Positions 57,732-64,000 of a stretch of DNA of 64,000 nt are shown piece after piece (position 1 is the first letter of the stretch; each line of letters starts with the position of its first letter). The stretch comes from a virus. The notes under the pieces are model-generated. The model had not been told where the DNA came from. It ran no database searches and saw only the letters and a program-made list of their open reading frames with translations. The stretch lies in IMG/VR virus record IMGVR_UViG_3300013132_003882, positions 39,584 through 103,583 of that record. One strand, given 5' to 3'. Position numbers and translations under genes: made by a program.

Positions 57732-58726
57732 ATCAATTAATTTATTATCCCACTGGCAGTTACGGCACATTTGTACAATGGCTGTGTAACACAGTCAACA
57801 TCTCTGGCGCAGAAGATCTACCATTTTATACTGATGGCAACAGCCACCGATATGTGCTGACTGACCAGTATCGATTGTTGATTTCAGAACAAGACGATCA
57901 AGAATTTATTTTCGCACCCAATCCCAATGTGGTTTCATGCATTTGGCCAGTGGAACACAATGGCCGAATGTTCAATGCCAACAACGAGTGTGATTTTTAT
58001 TTCAAATTGAGTTGTGATCATTTGGCATATTTTGATCAAGCCAATGTAAAAATTTTAGTGATACACCCAACTGAAAACAGCAAAATATGGTGGTGGCACA
58101 ACAACTGTAAAAAAGTGTTTTATACACCAGATATGTTTGATAAAAAAATTAAAAATCGATACGCAGATCTGCCTTGGTTGACCACAACTGATCCTGTACA
58201 ACGTGCTGGTGTGCAAATGAACTACTATCAAGATCGAGCTTGGTACAAAACACTGGCACAGAATTTTCAATGCGCAGACGCTGGTCAACTTACACAGGGA
58301 CAGTTACGCACTGTGATGGCACATTCAATTGCCAATGAATCTTTTGACTATCTCAGTCATTGGCAGCAATTGCCAGCACAGTTTGCCAACATAAAATTTG
58401 TATCCTTGGATCAACTGCGTGACCACACAAAACATACCATACAAAGCATACTCGAATATTTCAATGTAGAATCCAATTTGCCCTTGGATTTTGTACTAGA
58501 TCACTGGACACCGTTGCAGACAACTCGCAACAGAGATGCAGAACACAGCAAAATCGTAAACTGCATAGTTAATGATCAACCGTGTGACTGGAGTGATTTG
58601 CATTTTGATTTGTTTGATGAGGTTTACTTGTGCTACGCATTGACATTTCAACACAATATTACGTTAAACGCAGACAGCATAGATTGTTTGCCAACCAACA
58701 CACATGACCTATTGCTACTTTGCTAA
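57728..58726 (+). CDS. sulfotransferase-like/unknown protein (TTG start)
   Basis: 332 residues. N-terminal NQLIYYPTGSYGTFVQWLCN resembles a nucleotide-binding loop (GSYGT) seen in phage sulfotransferase-like proteins; otherwise unrecognised, with many Trp/His/Asp. TTG start overlaps the previous TGA. Confidence 0.55.
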   Translation: MNQLIYYPTGSYGTFVQWLCNTVNISGAEDLPFYTDGNSHRYVLTDQYRLLISEQDDQEFIFAPNPNVVSCIWPVEHNGRMFNANNECDFYFKLSCDHLAYFDQANVKILVIHPTENSKIWWWHNNCKKVFYTPDMFDKKIKNRYADLPWLTTTDPVQRAGVQMNYYQDRAWYKTLAQNFQCADAGQLTQGQLRTVMAHSIANESFDYLSHWQQLPAQFANIKFVSLDQLRDHTKHTIQSILEYFNVESNLPLDFVLDHWTPLQTTRNRDAEHSKIVNCIVNDQPCDWSDLHFDLFDEVYLCYALTFQHNITLNADSIDCLPTNTHDLLLLC

Positions 58727-58729
58727 ATA
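58723..58729 (+). promoter_or_regulatory. late promoter, leaderless type
   Basis: CTAAATA, then 5 nt (TCAAT), then ATG 58735. Confidence 0.65.
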
Positions 58730-58734
58730 TCAAT

Positions 58735-59193
58735 ATGTGGCTTTTACACTTCTTACCTGACGCACTCATACTCTGGATCTGCAACATTGTATTGCTGGCA
58801 GGCGTGTTGCTGACTGTCACAGCATTTTTCATCAAGCGCATTCCTGTGATAAACCAGTACCGGACGCCTGCACAAGTCCTGGGCATCGCACTGCTGGTCA
58901 TGGGCGTGTACTGGCGTGGCGGTTATGCTGTGGAACAGGAATGGCGTGAACGTGTGGCTGAAATGGAAGCCCGTGTAGCGGCTGCTGAAGCCAAAAGCGC
59001 AGAAGAAAATGTCAAAATTGTCACCAAGGTTGTGACAAAAACACAGGTAATTCGAACACGTGGCGAAACTATAACCAAGTACATTGACCGTGAAATAATC
59101 CGGTACGATGAAAAGTTTGCGCCTGGTGGTCAATGTGAAATACCACAGGAATTTATTAAGGCGCACAACAGCGCAGCAGAGGCACCCAAATGA
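58735..59193 (+). CDS. inner-membrane spanin-like protein (Rz-like)
   Basis: 152 residues: two N-terminal membrane segments, then a coiled-coil (VAEMEARVAAAEAKSAEEN) and a conserved-looking VTKVVTKTQVI...YIDREIIRYDEKFAPGGQCEIP end. The order (with a lipoprotein gene at 60293) fits a two-component spanin that fuses inner and outer membranes at lysis. No Shine-Dalgarno. Confidence 0.6.
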   Translation: MWLLHFLPDALILWICNIVLLAGVLLTVTAFFIKRIPVINQYRTPAQVLGIALLVMGVYWRGGYAVEQEWRERVAEMEARVAAAEAKSAEENVKIVTKVVTKTQVIRTRGETITKYIDREIIRYDEKFAPGGQCEIPQEFIKAHNSAAEAPK

Positions 59194-60293
59194 AAGTAAA
59201 TGAAATTATATTAGAATCAGTGACTCATATGAGACCAGTCAATGAACTGGCACCCAGTCCAGGTGGTGCCGGTCCCAGCGACTATTTTCGTGTGTTAGCA
59301 TCGGCCTGGTACAATCATGACATCAGTCAACTGGCTGACATTGCCAGAAAAGGTGGATCACCCATGAAGAAAATCATGGACGCACAAGTGGCCGTGGAAA
59401 AAATGCTGCAACGTGGTGTGATTGGCAGCGACGGCAAAACACGCAAGTATGATATCTCATACAACTCGGACTTTGATGGTGTAGTGATTTCGAGTGCCGA
59501 CTACTACGAGCACAGTGACTATGACGCTGCCGGCAATGAAGTTGACAGTCGCTCAGGACGTCCCTGGGGACCAAATGATTACATGGAGTTTGATGGCGAC
59601 GAACTGGACGAAGGCATGTATGAAAACACAGAACTTGTGGCGGAATTTGATCTCATTGAGAGTATCATAAACCGGCTGGCTGCTCACAACGGTGTCGAGG
59701 CTGAAGTGATCTGGGAGGATCTTGAAAGCCTCACCGAAGATGAACTGTATGCATTTGCTGTGACTTCAGAACCCATCATGGAAGGCAAAGGCGTGACAGA
59801 AGCATTTGGTTTATACGGTCCATTTACTGTGACCATCAACACCGGTGAGCGTCCGCAATCAAGAACCAAAACCAAAAAGTTCCGTAGGGAAGATGATGCC
59901 ATACTGTATGCTGAAGATTGGTTGGAAGATGCTCCACAATATGTGTTCGCAACAGCCAAAGTCACTGACCCAGAAGGCAACGTTGTTTGGACCACGAATG
60001 AAAGTTTAGAAGAACAAGGTGTGGCGGAAGACTGGCAAAAGGCCAACAAACGTGACCGTACCGCAGGCATGAGTCAAAAGGCTGTGAATGCCTATCGCAG
60101 AGAGAATCCTGGTTCAAAATTGAAAACTGCTGTGACCACCAAGCCTTCAAAACTCAAGCGTGGGTCAAAGGCCAGCAAACGCCGAAAGAGTTATTGCAGT
60201 CGCAGTCGCGGACAGATGAAAATGCACAGCATCAGTTGCGCCAAAACTCCTGACAAGGCCATTTGCAAAGCACGTAGACGTTGGAACTGCTGA
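59190..60293 (+). CDS. virion-type protein with DUF6321-like basic C-terminus
   Basis: 367 residues. Starts MKVNEIILESVTHMRPVNEL (a frequent N-terminus among T4-like structural proteins). The C-terminal ~90 residues (RDRTAGMSQKAVNAYRRENPG ... RRKSYCSRSRGQMKMH ... ICKARRRWNC) are very basic with Cys pairs, probably DNA-binding. ATGA overlaps both neighbours. Confidence 0.65.
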   Translation: MKVNEIILESVTHMRPVNELAPSPGGAGPSDYFRVLASAWYNHDISQLADIARKGGSPMKKIMDAQVAVEKMLQRGVIGSDGKTRKYDISYNSDFDGVVISSADYYEHSDYDAAGNEVDSRSGRPWGPNDYMEFDGDELDEGMYENTELVAEFDLIESIINRLAAHNGVEAEVIWEDLESLTEDELYAFAVTSEPIMEGKGVTEAFGLYGPFTVTINTGERPQSRTKTKKFRREDDAILYAEDWLEDAPQYVFATAKVTDPEGNVVWTTNESLEEQGVAEDWQKANKRDRTAGMSQKAVNAYRRENPGSKLKTAVTTKPSKLKRGSKASKRRKSYCSRSRGQMKMHSISCAKTPDKAICKARRRWNC

Positions 60294-60601
60294 TGAATTC
60301 GCAACACGACCGTCAACCCTTGGCCACCATGTTGTTTGTGGTGTGTATGATTTTGTTGGTATTCAGTTGTGTGGGCTGTTCAACTGTGGTGCCTGTCACA
60401 CAACGGTTTCCTGACGCACCAGGCAACGTGGCCATGACAGCCTGTCCACAACTGCAAAAAGTTGCAGAAGATGCCCGGTTAAGTGACATCTCACGCACTG
60501 TGACAGTGAACTACGGCACCTACTATGAGTGTGCTGTGAAAACCGATGCTTGGATTGAATGGTATCAAAAACAACGACAAATATTTGAGTCAGTAAAATA
60601 A
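60293..60601 (+). CDS. outer-membrane spanin-like lipoprotein (Rz1-like)
   Basis: 102 residues, signal and lipobox SCVGC, mature part with TVTVNYGTYYECAVKTDAWIEWYQKQ. Similar lipoproteins accompany Rz-like proteins in T4-like cyanophages, but the assignment is by context. Followed by the endolysin. Confidence 0.6.
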   Translation: MNSQHDRQPLATMLFVVCMILLVFSCVGCSTVVPVTQRFPDAPGNVAMTACPQLQKVAEDARLSDISRTVTVNYGTYYECAVKTDAWIEWYQKQRQIFESVK

Positions 60602-60614
60602 CAAAGGAGCCTGA

Positions 60615-61232
60615 ATGGAACTTACACTACAACAATTAAAACAAATGGTGCCGGGCATACCCCATGCTGAAAACTGGCTGGAAGCCTTGGATCAGTTACT
60701 GCCAGACTACGAAATCAACACACCTCGTCGTGTCGCTGCTTTCATAGCACAGTGCGCACACGAGTCCGGTGGGTTCCGTTTCATCAAAGAAAACTTGAAC
60801 TACAAAGCAGAGAGTTTGAGAAAAGTATTTCCCAAGTATTTTCCCACAGACGAACTGGCTCGAGCCTATGCCAAGAAGCCTGAAATGATTGCCAACCGAG
60901 TGTATGCGTCACGCATGGGCAATGGTGACGAACACTCAGGTGATGGCTATCGTTATTGCGGACGTGGCTTGATACAACTCACCGGCAAAAGCAACTATGA
61001 AAACTTTGCTGCCAGCCTGGAAATCTCACCCGAAGAAGCAGCCGAATACCTGGGCACATTTGAAGGTGCTGCACAATCAGCCTGCTGGTTCTGGGAAAGC
61101 AACAACTTGAATGTGGAAGCCGACGCTGGAGACATCAAGAAAATGACCCGGAAAATAAATGGCGGATACATTGGATTAGCCGATAGGGAGTCTCATTATC
61201 ATCATGCCCTAGAAATATTAGGAATACGATGA
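60615..61232 (+). CDS. endolysin, glycoside hydrolase family 19
   Basis: 205 residues. FIAQCAHESGGFRFIKENLNY carries the first catalytic Glu; GRGLIQLTGKSNY and FWESNNLN are GH19 hallmarks. AAAGGAG ribosome site. The last ~30 codons turn A+T-rich just before an inserted HNH gene, so the 3' end may have come with that element. Confidence 0.88.
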   Translation: MELTLQQLKQMVPGIPHAENWLEALDQLLPDYEINTPRRVAAFIAQCAHESGGFRFIKENLNYKAESLRKVFPKYFPTDELARAYAKKPEMIANRVYASRMGNGDEHSGDGYRYCGRGLIQLTGKSNYENFAASLEISPEEAAEYLGTFEGAAQSACWFWESNNLNVEADAGDIKKMTRKINGGYIGLADRESHYHHALEILGIR

Positions 61233-61834
61233 ACTATTTGGAATGTTATAATAATCTTGTAGAATCAAGACAACAACTACACCGTTCAAAAGGTCAAGGT
61301 GTTTATTTTGAAAAACATCATATTGTCCCACGTTGGCTTGGTGGCAAGGATACAAAAGATAATTTAGTGCTGTTTACAGCAAAAGAACATTATATTGCAC
61401 ATCTTTTATTATGGAAACATTACAGAGATAGACCGAGTGCTTTAGCATTTCATAAGATGACTAGAAGCAATAATAAAAACCAACAAAGAAAGTTTACTTC
61501 GTTACAATTTAGAAAAGCCAGAGAGGCATTTGTTCAAACGCAACTTGGAGAACTAAATTGGTCTAGTAAAAATTTATCACCTTTAAAAGGTAAACCTAGT
61601 ATAAACAAAGGTAAAAAATTAGGCAAACGAGATTGGATGACTGGCGATAATAATCCTAGTCGCCGACAATCAGTAAGGGAAACAATTAGTGCAGCGTTAA
61701 AAGGACGTAAACGGTCTGATGAACATAACAAAAATTTACAAGCAGCACTCACGCCTGAAATTAAAAAATTAAGGTCTCAAAAAATTTGGGAGACACGAAG
61801 ACGAAATCAATTATTAAAATTACAAGGAGCATAA
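61229..61834 (+). mobile_element. HNH homing endonuclease gene
   Basis: 201 residues. KHHIVPRWLGGKDTKDNLVLFTAKEHYIAHLLL is the HNH nuclease core, followed by a NUMOD-like basic region (KGKPSINKGKKLG, ISAALKGRKRS). Same strand as the endolysin, ATGA overlap. A+T-rich. No displaced endolysin end is seen downstream. Confidence 0.85.
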
Positions 61835-61835
61835 C

Positions 61836-62372
61836 ATGGCCGAAGAAACAAAACCCCTTTCACGTTCAGAACGTGAAGCAGCAATCAAAGACAAAGCCGG
61901 CTTGGTGATTGTGATCATGGCCCTGTTCATGGCTGTGACCACATACTTCTCCAGCAGTTATTCTGGTGCTGTGCTCAAAAACATGCTCAAGGCCACAGAC
62001 ACCTATGCGTTCTATCAAAGCAAAAGCATCAAGCAAAGCATCTCTGAAGGTCAACTGGAAGAAACCCGTGACCCACAGCGCAGAGCAGAACTTGAAGCCA
62101 AGATTGCACGTTATGAATCAGACCCAGTGAAGGCGGAAGGCAAGCGCGAACTGTTGCAAAAAGCACAGGCCTACGAAGCCGCACGTGATGAGGCCAGCCG
62201 GCACACACCATGGTTGACCTTTGCATCATTGTCATTTCAATTGGCCATTGTGTTGTTGAGTGCCAGCATTTTGAGTGTGAACAACACCATGTATCGTATC
62301 AGCGAAGTGGTGGCTGTGATTGGCACAGTGTTGTTGAGCCAGGGTATCTGGCTGTGGATACCATTTGTCTAA
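61836..62372 (+). CDS. DUF4337-like membrane protein
   Basis: 178 residues: one N-terminal and two C-terminal membrane segments around a charged helical region (SISEGQLEETRDPQRRAELEAKIARYE), the layout of DUF4337. Its AAGGAG lies inside the 3' end of the HNH gene. Confidence 0.65.
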   Translation: MAEETKPLSRSEREAAIKDKAGLVIVIMALFMAVTTYFSSSYSGAVLKNMLKATDTYAFYQSKSIKQSISEGQLEETRDPQRRAELEAKIARYESDPVKAEGKRELLQKAQAYEAARDEASRHTPWLTFASLSFQLAIVLLSASILSVNNTMYRISEVVAVIGTVLLSQGIWLWIPFV

Positions 62373-62400
62373 CACCCACTAAAACTCAAGTGTAGCTCCG

Positions 62401-62407
62401 TTAAATA
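62401..62407 (+). promoter_or_regulatory. late promoter with leader hairpin
   Basis: TTAAATA, followed by GCCCC/GGGGC (about 62413-62430) in the leader before ATG 62447. Confidence 0.55.
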
Positions 62408-62446
62408 CTCCGAGCCCCCAGCGTAGGGGCATGAGTGATAACAACA

Positions 62447-63265
62447 ATGGATCCGCTAACACTATTTGCATTAGCCAACGGTGCAGTTCAGGCTGTGAAA
62501 AAAGGATGTCAACTGTACAAAGACATCAAAGGTGCCGCGGGCGATGTAAAAGGCGTACTTCGAGATCTTGACAATCAGTTTCACAAAAAGTACGATGGTA
62601 AACCCGTTCCGGATGGTGCAGTCAAACAACTCAACGAAGAAAAAGCTCGGGTCCGAGACCTAAACAAACGCAGTGAAGAAAGCACCAATATCTACACAGA
62701 GATTGGTGATAATCTAGGACAGTATTACGACAACTACTTCAAATGTCTGGCAGTGCTGGAAGATGAAGAAAAACGTAGCAAAACTGAAGTTTACACTGGC
62801 GGTGACAGCCTGGCCAAACGCGCCTTAAAACGTGTGCTGATGAAAAAGCAACTGGAACAAATGGGCACAGAACTGAGAGAACTCATGATCTATCAAAGCC
62901 CACCTGAACTAGGCGCCTTGTTCACTGAAGTGGAAAGCATGACCAAGGAACTGGGCAAAGAGCAAAAAGTGCTGATGGCTCAAGAATTGGCCAAGGCACG
63001 CCGCCGGCGCCAACGCATGCAGAGATATCAGTTTGAAATTGCCTTGGGCGTGGCAGCTCTCATTGCTATAATCATCATGGCAGGATTCTTCATGTGGGTG
63101 GCACATGATGCACAACGGCGTTGGGGCAATCCCACTGAATTCAGAGACACCTTGGCCGCAGTGCAAAAACAAGAGTGGTTTGAACGTCAACAACGATTGC
63201 AGGAATACCAAGAGTTCCTAGAAGACAAGCGGCGACGGGCTGAGCAAAATGAATCCAGTAACTAA
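62447..63265 (+). CDS. conserved late membrane protein
   Basis: 272 residues; long helical region (about 1-180), one membrane segment (about 200-225) and a Gln/Arg/Glu-rich tail. Similar unknowns occur in T4-like cyanophages. No clear ribosome site. Overlaps the next gene. Confidence 0.65.
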   Translation: MDPLTLFALANGAVQAVKKGCQLYKDIKGAAGDVKGVLRDLDNQFHKKYDGKPVPDGAVKQLNEEKARVRDLNKRSEESTNIYTEIGDNLGQYYDNYFKCLAVLEDEEKRSKTEVYTGGDSLAKRALKRVLMKKQLEQMGTELRELMIYQSPPELGALFTEVESMTKELGKEQKVLMAQELAKARRRRQRMQRYQFEIALGVAALIAIIIMAGFFMWVAHDAQRRWGNPTEFRDTLAAVQKQEWFERQQRLQEYQEFLEDKRRRAEQNESSN

Positions 63266-63584
63266 AACCCTGTTGTTGATCTTGGGCACAATTCTTGCTG
63301 TGTTTGCCGTACCTGCCGTGCTGATCATATTTCATGCATACTTGAATGCGTTTTTTGCTGTTGTGCTGGTGCTGAGTTGCTTTGTGCTGTTTGCCTATTA
63401 CACATACCAAGAGTTCTTGCCAGAGTTTCAGCAGGCACAATTGGAAGAAGAGCAAGTCATGGCTCGCTTTGCAGGAGACCCTGAAAAGATACGTTTTTAC
63501 CGGGGGTTTAAGAAACACTTTGATGGAGATTTGAATCTAAAACAACTAGAGCAGTGGTTGATCGACCATCCTGTAAAACATTAA
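63249..63584 (+). CDS. two-segment membrane protein
   Basis: 111 residues, two adjacent membrane segments then a charged cytoplasmic-type tail (GDPEKIRFYRGFKKHFDGD). Unknown; overlaps the convergent small gene by 4 nt. Confidence 0.6.
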   Translation: MNPVTKTLLLILGTILAVFAVPAVLIIFHAYLNAFFAVVLVLSCFVLFAYYTYQEFLPEFQQAQLEEEQVMARFAGDPEKIRFYRGFKKHFDGDLNLKQLEQWLIDHPVKH

Positions 63585-63724
63585 CGACGAGTGATAAACC
63601 ACACAGCACTCAACACTATGGCACCTGCAACTAAAAATATGCTGAACACTGACACAAGAAATCGCCAAGGACTTTTTATCTTGACAAGATATTCATACAG
63701 TTGATCGGATGCAGACTTGGCCAT
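63581..63724 (-). CDS. 47-residue membrane protein, late leaderless gene
   Basis: MAKSASDQLYEYLVKIKSPW... with one membrane segment and a WFITRR end. ATG 63724 lies exactly 5 nt after TTAAATA. Confidence 0.6.
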   Translation of the reverse strand: MAKSASDQLYEYLVKIKSPWRFLVSVFSIFLVAGAIVLSAVWFITRR

Positions 63725-63729
63725 GTTAG

Positions 63730-63736
63730 TATTTAA
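63730..63736 (-). promoter_or_regulatory. late promoter, leaderless type
   Basis: TTAAATA, then CTAAC, then ATG 63724. Confidence 0.65.
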
Positions 63737-63747
63737 ATGCCGGGTGT

Positions 63748-63791
63748 CTAAATATTACACAGCAGTTATCTCTGCTCAAAAACCATAAATA
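63748..63791 (+). promoter_or_regulatory. two late promoters for the holin gene
   Basis: CTAAATA (63748-63754) and CATAAATA (63784-63791), then AAAGGAG before ATG 63810. Confidence 0.6.
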
Positions 63792-63809
63792 TTGTCAAAG
63801 GAGCCTGAC

Positions 63810-64000
63810 ATGTCAGAAGAACAAAAACCAGAAAAGAAAGACGAAGATTGGATGCAGAAGAAATGGCGCCCGGCCATGGGATGGATGTACATGGGTATCT
63901 GTACCCTGGACATGGCAGTGTTTCCGGTGCTGTGGTCCGTGTTGCAGATGTTTCAAAACACCACAATAACACAATGGAGTCCACTCACACTGCAAGGTGC
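63810..64000 (+). CDS. holin (3TM type), N-terminal part
   Basis: Runs off the window; 63 residues visible. WRPAMGWMYMGICTLDMAVFPVLWSVLQMF...QWSPLTLQG matches the 3TM holin family of T4-like cyanophages and gene-transfer agents. It would permeabilise the inner membrane for the endolysin encoded upstream. Confidence 0.75.
   Translation, partial: MSEEQKPEKKDEDWMQKKWRPAMGWMYMGICTLDMAVFPVLWSVLQMFQNTTITQWSPLTLQG

Noticed and set aside
1-64000. tRNA genes
   Set aside because: No segment with a T-loop GTTC(A/G)A and matching acceptor/anticodon arms was found by eye; a tRNAscan run would be decisive.
1-64000. CRISPR arrays, transposases, integrase or attachment sites
   Set aside because: No regularly spaced direct repeats outside fibre genes and no integrase or transposase motifs; mobile genes seen are homing endonucleases.

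Overview
The window is a densely packed stretch of a large T4-like (myovirus-type) phage genome. The evidence is a T4 gp44-type clamp loader ATPase, PhoH, a GroES-like co-chaperonin, long repeat-rich tail fibre genes, a holin/endolysin/spanin set, homing endonucleases, many small genes joined by ATGA/TTGA/TAATG overlaps, and T4-type late promoters (CTAAATA / GTAAATA / TATAAATA). Many small genes resemble conserved unknowns of T4-like cyanophages, but the host is probably a proteobacterium, perhaps a freshwater or marine betaproteobacterium: the phage carries a Bug/TctC-type periplasmic binding protein, a phasin-like protein, an entericidin-like lipoprotein and a full-length PaaA. This taxonomic reading is inference.

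Layout. 1-6.5 kb: a 2-oxoglutarate oxygenase fragment, an amidinotransferase, UV endonuclease, small membrane proteins and a run of five exported proteins. 6.5-20 kb: two ClpP-like proteases, two radical-SAM genes (one split by a frameshift), a SWIM-domain gene invaded by a homing endonuclease, a phosphoesterase, PaaA and a penicillin-binding carboxypeptidase. 20-35 kb: early genes, two candidate structured RNAs, a ParB-like protein, NAD synthetase, a SleB-type hydrolase, a third radical-SAM protein, translation initiation factor IF-1, superoxide dismutase and an A-type Fe-S carrier. 35-47 kb: late tail fibre/adhesin genes in two divergent operons. 47-54 kb: replication and chaperone genes (a DnaE-like fragment, GroES-like, gp44-like, HAD phosphatase, PhoH) and a second homing endonuclease. 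54-64 kb: methyltransferase, two P-loop-like proteins, Bug protein, ferritin-like protein, glutamine amidotransferase, then lysis genes (spanin pair, GH19 endolysin, holin).

Regulation is unusually readable. About twenty promoters of the form TTGACC-17-TATAAT occur, many directly after a terminator hairpin. In ten of them an ATG sits exactly 6 nt after the -10 hexamer, where transcription should start. Six of these ATGs are gene starts with no Shine-Dalgarno, so the genes should be leaderless; the other four open short leaders. Several late promoters show the analogous geometry (TAAATA-5 nt-ATG). The same genome encodes IF-1, so phage control of translation initiation is a plausible theme.

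The most novel structural observation is that two GIY-YIG homing endonuclease genes sit antisense at the 3' ends of unrelated genes (SWIM protein, HAD phosphatase). In each case the displaced original 3' end of the host gene can still be read on the far side of the insert. The inserts therefore appear to carry a recoded 3' end that restores the gene they enter.
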